Position numbers and translations under genes: made by a program
Notes under the pieces: generated by a model
The model's database searches: none
Told to the model about the DNA's origin: nothing
Seen by the model: only the letters and a program-made list of their open reading frames with translations
Shown here: one piece after another, positions 12,401 through 22,615 of the stretch
Position numbering within the stretch: position 1 is the stretch's first letter
Layout: each line of letters begins with the position of its first letter
Origin: Hirundichthys speculiger
Lineage: Eukaryota; Chordata; Actinopteri; Beloniformes; Exocoetidae
DNA: 64,000 bases
Direction of reading: 5' to 3'
Assembly: GCA_018398805.1 (NCBI GenBank)
Contig: JAGFBZ010001942.1
Span: 161,145 to 225,144, forward strand

Positions 12401-15400
12401 AAATTCCAGTTTTCGTTTTTTTTTTTTTTTTTTTTTTTTTTTACTATCAATGTGTATGGCAAAATCTCAGAAATCTTTTGAAGTACTGTATCAAGCAAAG
12501 CCTTTAGTTCTTTTTTTTTTGTATGACTGCTTATGACCTGACAAATTTTTGTATTTATCTTCACCCTAGCTAGAACTAAATGGGTAAGGACAATGGATGG
12601 ATGGATGGATCTTTGTATATGATAAAGGCCCATCAATTTCCAAGCAATTCAATTCAATTTCATGTTATTTCCCACATATTTCTAAAATTCTCCATCTAAG
12701 TCTTCCCTGGAAAATTTCTTGTAACTTTTTCAACAGTTTCTCAAATTTTGAGTTTACTTCAACTCTAGCTGCAAAGTGTGAATTCATGTATGTAGTCAGC
12801 AACAGATGTGTGACTGTCAGTGGTTTGAGGTGAATACCAGCCACTACCTGATGTATCCCTCTACGCTGCTCTGTCCTCGGAGCTGGTCCTCCATCAGGTA
12901 CGTGTTGTGGGAAGAGGAGATGAAGTAATGGCACAGTGGCTGACTCATGTCCTGGAAGATGCCCCTCCGTTTCGGGTTGAAGATGGAGCCCTCAGCAGAG
13001 CCGAGGTACATCAAGAATCCATCAAACGTCATGGCATTCAGCAGCTTGGCTGGAAATGCAGAAGGATGGTGTCAGAACCTTCAAACGTAGCACCAAATTA
13101 AAGCTTTGGTGGCTTATTGTCCAACATAAAGAGCAGAAAGATTTTCCACCGGCATCAGGACGCACCTGTGTCCGAGGGCTCGTAGTGCTCAATGAGCTGC
13201 TCGGCATGTTGTTGGATATCACCCTTCTCCAGCTGCTCCTCTCCCAGGAAGTCCTCCAGGTCGCTCTGGGATAGTTTCTGGCCGTCAGATGAATACTCCT
13301 GGAAAATTCTCAGGACATCTTCCCGCTGGGTCAGCATCTTGTAAAAGAGCACAAACTCATCGCCCTCCAGGGAGCCCGACTGGGACTTATCCGCCATCTG
13401 AGACAAAAGGAGAGATTCGAGTTTTACTGTGGTAGTTAGTTTTAGGTTGGATTTTCAGTTGAGATCAATGTCTCATTAATGCGCATGTATGTTGTCTAAC
13501 TGTTAGCACATATCTCCACCTGTTCTTGTTTTCTTATGTGGTTTCATGGAGACTGCTCTCTGACTGACCTCATCTTTCAACCCATCCATCACCATGTCAA
13601 CTGACATGGTGATGGATGGGTTGATCTTTGATGCAGTCCCAGTTCCACCTGAAAACCCTCTGCTACTCTTACTGCACTGCTGTCCTACTGTCCTGCGCTA
13701 CTCGAACATACTTTCACAAGACACCAATACAACTAAACCCTATTTTCTGTTTAGGCTTGAAGTCACATGACTTATGAGAAGATACTGACACTGATCCCAA
13801 GTGATCTTCTGTTGAATGTCCAACCTACAACTGATGTCAGTAGCTCTCACTGTGAAAAGACGATGAGCGTGGTGTTCGTTCATGTCCACATTCATCATCT
13901 TCAGGAGGTCTTGCACTTCCTTGAAGTTCATCCTGCCATCATTGTTCTTGTCTGCCTTCTTGAACCAGTCGCTGATCCATCTGGGAAAAGCACTTAAAGA
14001 AAGCTTCGCTTCATAAAGAGTTCGGACTGCATCTCAATCACTAGTGACTACTTGCTAACACAAAGGTCGTATGTAGGGTCGGGGGACAAAATCCAGTGTT
14101 TTTTTTTTTTTCAACATTGAAGTGAAGTTCATTGATCGAACTTGGGTTTTTTTTATGTTATTATTTTACATAAAATCTTATTTTATTTTGTCTTACATAA
14201 AATGTGTCAGAGGTTTTGCCTCGTCCTTACTCCACATCTGACCACAAGCCATTTCTCCGAACTAAGACATTTCACACAAGTTAACATTCAGACTCTGTTT
14301 ACCCACAATGCCCTGCATTGTAGTCGGTTTCCTGCATTGAAGTGGACTGACAACTACGTTTTTAGGTGGACCAGAGTTTGCTTCTTTGGTCCACTCAAAT
14401 TCCACCTAAAATGAACCGGTCTTTCCGAACAAATGAACCCTCATCTATTTAAAGTGAACAAAACTGGGCTGGAGTGAATGTATGTAATATGAAGTGATAA
14501 GCTTTTTTTGAGTGACAGCTGCATTGTGGTCTATGGTGTCAAATAGCTTGCTGTTGCTAGCTGTAGCACTTTCAGAGAACCTGAGTCCTGAGCTGTGAAT
14601 AAAGACCTCATTCTTGTTTTAAAGTTAATATAGCTTGTTCTTCTGTTAATTGCACCATCAGACCACTGGTACTGGTTCTGGGTTGGCTGGAAGGCTTTAG
14701 GGGAGAAGTCAGCTTTGCTGGAGCATTAGCTAGAGCTTGCCTTAAGCTGAAGCGTGGAAGCATTTTCTCCACATATGTGGTGAAAATATCTTCTAAAACC
14801 CTCTGAGTTCTTTACACACAGCCTCCACCGGTTAACGTACTGTCAATATAAGAGTCAGAGCCTGTTGCTGGTGTTTTACTTTCAAACTCCACTGAATTAT
14901 CTTTCTCGCGTTTTATTTCCTCCCAACCCGCTGTACTGTGTGTAAATTGACGTGGTCTAGCAGCGGCCAAGCAGCAACCTAAACTTAACACGTATCTCTG
15001 GTGGAGCAGCACAGATGGTCACTTCTGGGACCCACTTTTGTTGCAGCGACTCTCATTGACTCGAATGACCGTGATTCACTGGCGTGGTGCTGCTAAGCTG
15101 TTTCACGTCCTTTGAGACTTGGGGTTTAGCTCAGCTGAGGTCTATTGGTAGATCCTCCTTTCAGGTCCAGCAGTCCTCGTTTTAGATATTGTCTCAGTAG
15201 CAAAGTATATAATGATGGTGGATACTGATTTGATCAGAATGATAAAGGTCAGTTAGCATAACTCATTAACAAGAGTTAGGCTAAATTTGAAGTAGCTTGT
15301 TTGTTGGTTTGTTTGTTTGTCTGTTTGTTTTGCTCATTTCTCCATTTTTGGATTATTGAGGTTGGATGGAGTCAGCTCCTGCCAAGATGGTGACCTTATA

Positions 15401-18400
15401 GACCTTTTCGGGTCAGCCCCCCGGAAGTACCCCGTCCGCCATTGGCGGAGTGTGCCACAGAGCGACACTTTCACCGGCTCGCAGATTAACCAGTGTTTTT
15501 ATATTTATATATTTTTATAATGTCGGTCGGTCGAGTGAGAATACATGTTCCATCATAAACTGTGCCAACAATGGTGTGAAAATTCAACAATGGAAGAAGA
15601 AAGTATGTGAAATACACAAGCCTTTACTGCACGAAGACTGCCTTGTTTGCAGCCATACAGTTTCCACCGATTTCCTGGGCGCACCGACAACCAAGAAGTT
15701 AGGAAGACGTGGGTGAAAAATATCAACAGAAAGGACTTTGTTCCAAATGAATACAGCCAGGTGAGTTTTCGTTAACATTTAATCTCGTACTACTTATAGT
15801 CTCGCTGGACAATTCTGGCCGAAAGAACAGCAGTATGAGGCTACTGTAGCCCTCAGCACTAGCACAAGCTTATAAATCAATGAATGAATGAATGAATTAG
15901 GAGAATGATAAAATAAATTAAATATAACATTAACACATAGCCTAATTTACAGCTAGCGTTAACGTTACAGTAGCATAATCTTTATGGCTTGTTGACGTTA
16001 GTTATAGCCAGCGTTGCATTTTTCACGTAATCCCACAGTTTTTAGTGTTTGGTTATGGGAATAGATCATGCTATTTCCATAACCAATCATTAAAAACAGC
16101 GATAAACTACCTTCATCTGTAACTGGAGGCCACTGTCTAATATCATCAATTCAAGACATGTCTGCGTTATCCGTAACAGATGCTCCACGCTGCTGTGTTT
16201 GGGTTAGTTGGTGGAGCACCGCACACTCCAGTTATGTCGTGGCCACTAGGGGGCGCATGTCCACAATTTTTAAGTCGAAAAGGTGTATAGGCTGTGAGTT
16301 AGTTAGCCTGGACCACAAACTCCTCCAAAGCACTAACGAGACAGAAAACACAAGCTACAAGTGAAGGATACTGGTCCAGTTTCTCCCTCTCCCCCATGTT
16401 CTCCAGGTTCTCAATCAGCTTCCTCATGCCCCTGATCCAAGACTGGGCCTCCTCAGCGGACTCTGCCACCAGGTCCAGGTTGCCCCGGCGACCACGAAAC
16501 ACCAGCGTGAAGCATCTGTCGGGCGGGAACTCATCTGCGATGCTGAGCAGCACTTCGCTCTGGTGGCCTTCTCGCACCGCCTCCACGTCGCTCACAGAGA
16601 CTGGACACAAAACAACAACCAATGAAGACAGAACATGGTTTCATTGAGGTATCCGGGCAGTCGTTAAGTGTCTGTTGAACTCTGTTCGATCATGGCCCGC
16701 ATCAGCATCATTGTTACCATCAGGGTTTGTTCTAACTGGCTTTCTCAACCATATGTTATCAGATTTCCTGGACTCGGACTGATCGTGGTTCTTGACAAAC
16801 TGATGTTAAGAGCCTGTTTCTGGACAGGACAAACCCGCTCATCTATGATTTTTCTCGTAAAATTACCAAAAAATGAAACAAAAATGAACAAATCTTTGTT
16901 GTAAAATCATAACTTTTGAGGAATTGTGTATTTTCTTTCTAAAAATGACAAATTTTGTTGTGAAATCCTACGATGGACTGGAGACCTGTCCAGGATGTAC
17001 CCATGCTTCTTGCCCAAGGAAAGCTGGGATAGACTCGTAGATAGGACTAAACAGGTCTGGATAATGAATGGATGGATGTTGTGAAATCATTAATTTTGCA
17101 AAATCATGACTTTTTGATGTAAAGTTGTTGCTTTTATTCCTAAAATAGCTGCTCAGCGGTCTCCTGCCTGCTCTCCTCACCTCAGTTATTCAGATTTTTG
17201 ACATCAATACCAAATCAGATGGGCAGTTGCATTGACGCCCCTTCAACATTTCCTCAGAAATGTTCTAGTTATGACAATATGTCTTTGGCCTTGACTTGTG
17301 TGTCTATCGGGTCTGATCTTACATGTGGAGTGGGCGTTGCCGGCCTTCTTGGACTTGTACCAGATGGTCATGCAGTCGTCCTGCAGTCTGAAGTATCTCT
17401 GCTTCTTCCAGGTGCGAGATTTGATTTTCCTCATCACCGTCCCCACCAGCATGGACTGGAGGTTGTCGTCACCCTGAATACCTGACGAGAAAGAACTGAA
17501 ATGACAGCTCTGCAGTGTCACAGTTGTTTAGTGTACATGTGTGAGGAGAGAAATGTTTACTCTACTGAGCTGTTGTAATGAGTCTTTAGTAGGGATGCAC
17601 GATAACTGTTTTTTAAAACCGATACCGATAACCAATAACCGATAACACGCACATATACTTCAGATCATTACATCAATACTATGAACAAAACCAAAAACAG
17701 TTTTGACTCTTTAAATGAACAGATATTTATTTTTTCCAATGAAAAACTATTGGCAAGCCTCTCAGACATTTTCATAAACCTATCAAACAAACCTATTTGA
17801 TATCTCACATCAACTTAAATAAGGTGCATTAATGACTGATATAAAAAATAAAGGCTCCTTGAACTGATGGAAATACATGCATCAGAATTACTACCTGAAA
17901 AAGATTTACATTTATATTTAAAGGATTTTGGCTTGTGATTCCATTTAAATTAATATCTTTAATTGAAGTAAATGAGGTTCAGTAGTTTTTTTTTTAAATC
18001 TCATGGAAGCTTTAGATGAGAGAGATGAGGGAGAGGAGAGGGGAGGGGACACCTGCCTCTGGCTTGCGCACATTAGCATTAGCTCACGTTAGCATTAGCT
18101 CACGTCAGCATGATTTCAAAACTCCATGGAAGTGATTGTTATGTTGTAGGTGGCTGATCCGGTTTTACGTATTAAAGCTTGTGCTTCCCTCCTCGGAGAA
18201 TTCGCTCTGAGGATTCATCACAAATACCCACCAAACTATCTTCTTCTGAAACTTTAACGAAGTTCCATGCAATTGCCGCCATGTTTGTTGTGATCAGCAT
18301 GCTGTGCTGTATGCTGCATTCAAGATGTAACGTAAATGTAACGTAAATGTAATGTAACGTTCCCTCGTTTGCTAGTCGTTCTTTCAGCCTTTTCAATTTT

Positions 18401-18984
18401 TCCTTTTTTTTATGTGTAACATGTGGGAGAATACTGCAAATATCAATTAAAGTCAGCAACTACAAAAATTATGACCAAGTTAACAAGTTGTTTTCTGGCA
18501 TGAGGGGTTATTCTTGATTTTCCTGATTGAGAAATCATTTTTCTGATTATGCCGATGTTCAGGGGCGCCGCTAGGGATTTTGGGCCCCATGAAAATAATC
18601 TTTACCGGGCCCCCCAACACAGCGGCGAAATTTGTTGATGCTATTTTTGATCATCATTAGGGGCCTCTCTGGGCCCCCCTCAATCATGGGCCCCTATAAT
18701 CCGTATCCTTTACCCCCCCTTTTCGGCGCCCCTGCCGATGTTACTTGAACATAACATTCACTGCCGGTCATTCAAGGCTCAGAGGGAGCGAGGCACTGCC
18801 ATGTTGACAAAAATAAATATGTTATCGGGCTATTCGTCGTGATATCGGACTTATCGGGATGACGTCATCATTTCCCTGTTAGTTATTGTGCACCCCTAGT
18901 CTTTAGTATTTCATTTAAATGATCCCACCAAACACCAGACAGAATCTGAGCCGACTTACGGAGGGTGCTCCTTGTGGAAGCCAT
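324..18984 (-). CDS. plcd4: Phospholipase C delta-4-like gene, 11 coding exons, 3' end cut by window edge
   Basis: Phosphoinositide-specific phospholipase C hydrolyses PIP2 to IP3 and diacylglycerol in response to calcium. Coding exons read on the minus strand are 18960-18984, 17323-17481, 16372-16600, 13851-13980, 13166-13397, 12848-13049, 10884-11028, 9608-9760, 8530-8685, 581-737 and 324-440. All have GT/AG borders and join in phase to about 568 residues. Order: short N terminus, PH domain (about 15-130), EF hands (about 138-260), catalytic X half (about 260-430), acidic linker (about 430-480), first part of the Y half. The missing C-terminal part (rest of Y, C2) must lie left of position 1. 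The N terminus (MAST...), the wording of the PH exon and [13 protein letters not shown] fit PLCD4 better than PLCD1 or PLCD3. Teleosts have two plcd4 copies and I cannot tell which this is. Confidence 0.93.
581..737 (-). CDS. plcd4: plcd4 exon 10, start of Y half
   Basis: Encodes about residues 478-529, including [16 protein letters not shown] and [12 protein letters not shown], the first beta strand and helix of the Y half of the TIM barrel. Acceptor TATACAG and donor GTGAGT are both strong. Confidence 0.93.
1122..1305 (+). CDS. Unknown short ORF ending at a consensus splice donor
   Basis: A 61-codon reading frame starts at an ATG in good context (CAACAATGG). It is lysine/serine-rich at first, then reads [17 protein letters not shown], and ends at AG/GTAAGA, as the first exon of a gene would. 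It is antisense to plcd4 inside an intron. I do not recognise it; a first exon of a domesticated or decayed transposon gene is possible, as is chance. Confidence 0.3.
1660..1755. repeat. Palindromic cluster of GGTCTGACTAGTC-type motifs
   Basis: Two interlocking inverted repeats can be read. GACTAGACC pairs with GGTCTAGTC around a 7-8 base loop, and AGTCAGACCGGGTCTGACTAGT pairs, with mismatches, with ACTAGTCTGACCCGGTCGGACT around CCGC. It directly precedes a GAGGCGAAACGTCTTC-like stretch of the kind found in fish interspersed repeats. Confidence 0.7.
2640..2770 (+). mobile_element. Tc1-like transposase N-terminal fragment
   Basis: Translation reads like the start of fish Tc1 transposases ([19 protein letters not shown], then [15 protein letters not shown]). 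It is then lost, so only the first part of the helix-turn-helix region remains. Confidence 0.55.
3603..5210 (+). mobile_element. Degenerate Tc1-like transposon split by a LINE insertion
   Basis: The left end has the fish Tc1 signature of GTACTTGCCCCC and TTTGTCACACTTACGTGTTTC; the right end has GAGCAAATACTTTTTCACAGC. Between them are decayed transposase pieces: [10 protein letters not shown], then [11 protein letters not shown], the strand with the second catalytic Asp. A LINE fragment interrupts this at 4406-4973, after which the transposase resumes with [14 protein letters not shown] sequence. The last part of the transposase gene is shortened by deletion, and stops and frameshifts rule out activity. 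Confidence 0.8.
4406..4973 (+). mobile_element. 3' end of an L2/Rex1-like LINE nested in a Tc1 element
   Basis: This is the typical C-terminal end of fish LINE reverse transcriptases ([19 protein letters not shown], then [13 protein letters not shown] and [20 protein letters not shown]), with frame breaks. A 3' tail follows, with ATAATGACAATAAAGGCTC and TTTCTG repeats. The hexamer TCCTGT flanks it on both sides (4400-4405 and 4974-4979), a target duplication that also restores the Tc1 reading across the insertion. Confidence 0.75.
5890..6385. mobile_element. hAT-type MITE relative, inverted with respect to 32085-32460
   Basis: From TCGGGTGAGTATTGGCAAGG to CACACCCCTAG this is the reverse complement of the MITE in the cnot9 intron, with an extra internal stretch (about 6135-6235). 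Both contain an ATCGATATTATATTGGGCGG core and a CGATATATTGC motif. No clean target duplication was found here; the left end is blended with another ATATCGATA-rich repeat (5815-5890). Confidence 0.65.
7205..7290 (+). repeat. Fish L2-type 3' tail with internal perfect hairpin
   Basis: CCGGTGACCTGTCCAGGATG followed by AATGGATGGATGG is the common 3' tail of fish L2-like LINEs and their SINEs. Similar tails occur at 16975-17078 and about 36750-36850. Here the middle has been replaced by a perfect 14-bp inverted repeat (7227-7240 with 7246-7259). Confidence 0.65.
7701..8203. mobile_element. MITE with GGCCCCGATC termini
   Basis: It begins GGCCCCGATCGTACACC and ends with the near inverse GATCGGGCC. 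It is rich in CCGCTA/TAGCGG words that fold back on each other. A partial relative lies at 59990-60235. ATA sits at both borders, possibly a 3-bp target duplication, which would fit a PIF/Harbinger-type parent, but I see no transposase. Confidence 0.65.
8530..8685 (-). CDS. plcd4: plcd4 exon 9, end of X half and acidic linker
   Basis: Encodes [15 protein letters not shown], the last X-half strand, followed by an acidic linker ([14 protein letters not shown]) of the kind that blocks the PLC active site until membrane binding. Phase 0 at both ends; donor GTGGGT. Confidence 0.92.
9608..9760 (-). CDS. plcd4: plcd4 exon 8, catalytic X half
   Basis: Encodes [20 protein letters not shown] and on to [11 protein letters not shown]. 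The Glu in ILSMENHC is the calcium ligand corresponding to PLCD1 Glu390. Acceptor is a C-rich tract ending CCCCAG; donor GTAATC. Phase 0 at both ends. Confidence 0.94.
9761..10883. other. plcd4 intron 7
   Basis: No gene or clear transposon seen. It holds a pair of similar stretches (GCATGGGATACATATGTGTG at about 10010-10029, with ACATGGGATACATATGTGTG at about 9507-9526 in exon-8-flanking intron), suggesting an old local duplication. Confidence 0.5.
10884..11028 (-). CDS. plcd4: plcd4 exon 7, catalytic X half
   Basis: Encodes [16 protein letters not shown] and [16 protein letters not shown]. It carries the Glu and Asp calcium ligands (VEVD) and the second catalytic His (first His of YHGH), matching PLCD1 Glu341, Asp343 and His356. 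The active site is therefore intact. Confidence 0.95.
12848..13049 (-). CDS. plcd4: plcd4 exon 6, start of catalytic X half
   Basis: Encodes [15 protein letters not shown], the end of the EF region, then [16 protein letters not shown] with the first catalytic His and neighbouring Asn (PLCD1 His311 and Asn312). It ends in SVEGYIR with the Arg codon split at the donor. Confidence 0.95.
13166..13397 (-). CDS. plcd4: plcd4 exon 5, second EF hand and EF-lobe helices
   Basis: Begins [20 protein letters not shown], an EF loop with D, S, S, E and E at ligand positions, followed by the helical lobe that ends in HYEPSDT. Phase 0 at its 5' end, one base left over at the 3' end. Confidence 0.94.
13577..13624. 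repeat. Perfect 23-bp inverted repeat with 2-base loop
   Basis: TCAACCCATCCATCACCATG at 13577-13596 plus TCA, then AC, then the exact reverse complement through 13624. It lies in plcd4 intron 4, 179 bases from the exon 5 acceptor. It may have grown from CCATCCAT microsatellite sequence. Confidence 0.9.
13851..13980 (-). CDS. plcd4: plcd4 exon 4, first EF hand
   Basis: Encodes [19 protein letters not shown] and [24 protein letters not shown] is a canonical EF-hand loop, with Asp1, Asn3, Asp5 and Glu12. Confidence 0.94.
14000..16360. other. plcd4 intron 3
   Basis: Holds a plus-strand THAP-domain exon remnant (15520-15760), described separately. The rest is AT-rich without a recognisable gene. 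Confidence 0.5.
15520..15760 (+). pseudogene. THAP-type zinc-finger exon remnant with a frameshift
   Basis: One frame reads [20 protein letters not shown] then [15 protein letters not shown]. After about position 15650 the match continues in another frame: [15 protein letters not shown], then [20 protein letters not shown], up to a GTGAGT donor at 15761. The CxxxxC start, the W...INRKDF...P block and the split exon are typical of THAP domains in fish transposase-like genes. The Cys-His end of the finger would be in the next exon, which I did not find. One frameshift means it cannot be translated as one protein. Confidence 0.55.
16372..16600 (-). CDS. plcd4: plcd4 exon 3, C-terminal half of PH domain
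   Basis: Encodes [20 protein letters not shown], then [18 protein letters not shown] and the PH C-terminal helix [15 protein letters not shown]. This exon gives the best evidence for the PLCD4 subtype. Confidence 0.94.
16840..17160. repeat. Degenerate AT-rich repeat with embedded L2-type tail
   Basis: Words such as AAAATTACCA, TTGTTGTAAAATCAT and TTGTTGTGAAAT recur, as in the longer arrays at 25640-26080 and 29040-30920. Interrupted at 16975-17078 by a fish L2-type tail (GGACTGGAGACCTGTCCAGG to ATGGATGG). Confidence 0.5.
17323..17481 (-). CDS. plcd4: plcd4 exon 2, N-terminal half of PH domain
   Basis: Encodes [20 protein letters not shown], then [20 protein letters not shown]. The KxK...W...R pattern is the basic phosphoinositide-binding face of PLC-delta PH domains. 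Confidence 0.94.
17590..18898. mobile_element. Non-autonomous hAT element, host of a nested MITE
   Basis: Termini are TAGGGATGCACGATAAC and GTTATTGTGCACCCCTA, an imperfect inverted repeat. The octamer GTCTTTAG flanks it on both sides (17582-17589 and 18899-18906), as expected for hAT transposition. No transposase ORF. It sits in plcd4 intron 1, 61 bases from the first coding exon, and contains another hAT MITE at 18560-18734. Confidence 0.85.
18560..18734. mobile_element. 175-bp hAT MITE nested inside 17590-18898
   Basis: Starts CAGGGGCGCCGCTAGG and ends with the inverse CGGCGCCCCTG. It is flanked by the 8-bp duplication CCGATGTT (18552-18559 and 18735-18742). Confidence 0.88.
18960..18984 (-). 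CDS. plcd4: plcd4 exon 1 with start codon
   Basis: Encodes MASTRSTL plus one base before a strong GTAAGT donor. The ATG follows AACGA. Its phase matches exon 2 exactly, and PLCD4 proteins usually begin MAS. The 5' UTR extends rightward without a clear limit. Confidence 0.8.
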
Positions 18985-21084
18985 TCGTTGTCTTCTCACA
19001 ATCACATCTACGGTGAGAAGAAAAGGGGATTTACATATTTGTCTTTCTACTGCAGAATATCTTTAAAGAATCTCATGTCAGTGTGTGAAGATGAAAGCTG
19101 GATGTCTAAGGTTCACACTGGATGATTTTGTTCATCTGAGACGAAAAGATGCGGAATTGTAGTTCAAACGTTGAGACAGGGACAAGGAAAGATTAGGATC
19201 AAAGACAGGCTGCGAGAGACATCAAGCAGTGTCATTAATCATCACCCCAGAGTGTATCTGCCTGTCTTTGCTACTATGACCTCTGTCAGCGGTAGATACA
19301 CGGGAGAAACAGAGAACAATATATGTGTCATTCAAATAAAGCAGAGCACTTTTATTTGCATTAATCTTATAAGACTGTAAAGATGTCCAGTCTCAACTGG
19401 CAGACAGATCTCTGATCCCTCAGTTGGCACTGCAACGAGAATCGTCAGCCACCAAAAACCTTCACAAATGACAGGTAAAACTCAAAAAGAAGTGCTATGG
19501 TAACCTTTTCCAGTAGTGGTGTCGAGGTTTCTGGACTCTGACGTCTGAAATGGACTATCACATAGTAGAAGAACGTATTCGTTCTCAGATGAGATTTTAG
19601 AAGAAATGGGCACCATTATCATCCAGATGGTTATCAGTAAGTCCAAAGGCCAGGCTCTGTGATGGCATCAGTGCCGTCAGTGAAGCTCGCTTCCACTTCT
19701 GCGACGACAGTATTCAAGCAGAAAGATTTTACAGCAACATTTACAGTCATATAGTTCGTTCCACCTCTGTAGCACCTTTTATTTATTTTTTTCTTATTGT
19801 GTGAAACACGCAGAGACAGGACGGCTACATAGTTAATTCAGCCGCTGTTTGACCTCTGTTTCACTTTGGCAGGTAGTAACAGGGTGTACAGGTGAGCAAT
19901 GACTGCTGTGTGAACTGGCAATGAGTAAAGGAGTAACAGTGTCATTAGAGACCAGACTGAGGAACAGAGGAAACGAACCATCGTCAGATTATGGAACCGT
20001 AATACTTTGTCAAAGCACACCGAGGAGGGAAGATTGTGCCTTCATGGGATCACTGTGAATGCTCACTTGGAGAGTGGAGGCGGAGTGAAGAGGGCATCTG
20101 CAGTACATCTTCATATTTCATTGCTCTCTGTGAAAATAGCTTGTGTTTACAGGACAAGGGCAAGTCTGTGCTGGACATCCATGACCTCCAATTCCTCCAA
20201 TGACCCTGCATCAAGAATCATCATTTATGACATAACCACACGGACAAGGAATTACTGCGTGAAACGTTTGTCAAAGACTCGTCTCTTCCAGAACCATCCA
20301 TGCATTTGTCATCAAGACTGCATGGCTGAGGAAGAGGAGGGTCCTGATTTGTTCCCATCAGAGGATTATTGGTCTATTTTGAAAACAAATATGGAACGAC
20401 TTCATTGATGTACTGATGCACAGCTTCTTCTGATTCTATAAAACGAGTCTATGTGGAACATGTCAGCTTTCTGCCTGTATTGGCTTGATGTCAGGATCTC
20501 ATCAGCCTTGTTTCTATCCCTTAAATGTTCTCAAATTAGCATATAAACCCCTATAGTTTGGGGAAAGCTTCCACTTGATAGTTTTTTATTTTAATTTAAA
20601 TTAACGGAACAGAAAGTCTCAAACATCCAACGTAGGAACCCTCCCTCTGCAGCCATCACCACCCATCACTGCTCATCACGGTTGTTATTTTAGCTCTCTG
20701 CTCCACCGGCCAACAGCAGGCTCATCATCCAGCCCTCCGTCCACATCAGGGAGCTCCTAAAGCTTCTCCTTTGTGTTTTCACTGAATTCTGTCCTGTCCG
20801 GCACTTTCCGTTCAGTCACCGAGTCGAGCTCCCTGAGGCGTATAATCCTCCCAAATCCCTGCGGCCGACACTCATGAGCGCCGCTGGCTCGGTGCCGCTC
20901 CGTGTTGAGTTCAAAAACATCTGCTGCTCATCCTCAGAATTCCCCACAACGTCTCTGGCTGCACAAAAACCGTTGGGTTTAGCTCATCTACAACCAGATC
21001 ACGAGTACGAGCAGGAAAAAGTACTTGACTGTGTTGAGATTCAAATGAGTCACATTCACAGACAAACACACAAACTACTATAAT

Positions 21085-22615
21085 TTCTCGTGTCTTTATT
21101 GAACAAACCCATTGGATTCATAACATTGGAGGAAAAAGTAAGAGAACCCATAGACTAATTACTCAGAGTCAGTTTGGAGATGTGGTTTGGAGCTGCTTGG
21201 ATGGTTAAAAGACACGGAAGTGATCCAAGCATTGCTACAAGGAGATCGTGGAAGACATAGGAGGAGTGGTTGATCTCCATTAGCCTGGGAAGAGTTTCAA
21301 AGTCAACTCAAAGTGTTTTGGCATCCATCAGTCCACAGTTTGACAAGCTGTCTAGAGAAGGAAACAGTTCAACACTGTGGTTAGACGTCCAGCATGGATC
21401 TCCACTAGGAAGTAGGACGTTGAGCCAAGATGACTCCAACCAAAGACACAACACAGAATCCTCAACGAACTGGAGAGTCTGTCAAACGGAAGTCACTGAA
21501 CAGGTAGTTCACGATGGCAGGAAGACAACTGCTCTCTAGAACATCATAGCTGCACGCCTCAAATTTGCCAAAGAGCATCTTGACAATCCACAACACTACT
21601 GGGAAAATGATTCGTGGAAGCTGATGACATTTGGACAAGAACACTCTGCACTATGCATGGCCATCATTAAAACATAATCCTAACAGTAAAGCATGGCAGA
21701 GGGAGCATCATGATTTGTTCCACTGTCTTAGAGCCTGGACCACCTGCTATCATGGAGGGGACGATGCACGGCAGTCAGTTTGTTTTTAAAGGTCTCTGGG
21801 TACAGTAACCATCAGCTTGAAAGCATTTCCTGAAGTGTTTGGGACAGAGACACGTGTTTCTGTTTGTACTTTTGTTGTGGTTGTAAGATTAGTGATGCTT
21901 AAATTACTCAGTCAAAGGATTCATTTGGATTCTTTCACTGAAAGAGTCTATAAAAAACTCAGACTTGACTATGTCCGGACCTGAACTCAAAGAAGTTGGA
22001 CGGCAGATATTCTTAGCCCTGGACTACACAGGCTGCAGGTACATTATTGATTAACCTGAGTTGCTACCTGCCGTGATGCAGAGCAGTTACACGTTTCTCT
22101 CTAGAAACAAGAGGAACGACATTGACTCATGGTCAGAAAACAAATCCTTGTCATTCATTAAAAAGAGGTCGTCCCAGTTGGGAACAGTAGCATCATCACC
22201 AAAAGAACAAAGGGATGGAGTTCAACCAAAAGGGTTTAAAAAAGTGTTTGGGACAAAACGAATCCTGACAAATAGTGGTGGGGACACATTCTCAGCAGCC
22301 CCAGCTAAACCTATGCCTATGGGAAACAAACTCCTAAGTTTACCAAAATCTGAAGCCCAGTAGAAGCTGAGCTCAGTCAGAGTCCAGACCTTAACCCCAC
22401 AGAGATGCTCTAAAAGAGCCTTTTACAATGGAAATCCTACGAGTGTGTCTGAGCTGAAGCAGCTCTGTTGACGGGAACGGTCCAGAGTTCCTCCTGAACA
22501 TCGTGCAGCTCTGATCCAGAGACACTGAAAGAGGTTGTTGAAGTCGCTGCTGCCAAAGGAGGTTCAACCAACTGTCAACAAGGATTCACTTCTATGTTTT
22601 AATGGGTTATCAGCT
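21085..22615 (+). mobile_element. Degenerate Tc1-like transposon
   Basis: The left end has ACATTGGAGGAAAAAGTAAG, a common fish Tc1 end. Transposase fragments follow: helix-turn-helix traces, then HDGRKTTAL, then a track with LKFAKEHLDNPQHYWENDSW in the first-to-second Asp region, and QSKAWQREHHDLFHCLRAW-like text. Many stops and indels. Confidence 0.65.

Noticed and set aside
22061..22363. 100-codon plus-strand ORF
   Set aside because: Falls inside a decayed Tc1-like element and has no transposase motif; chance frame.
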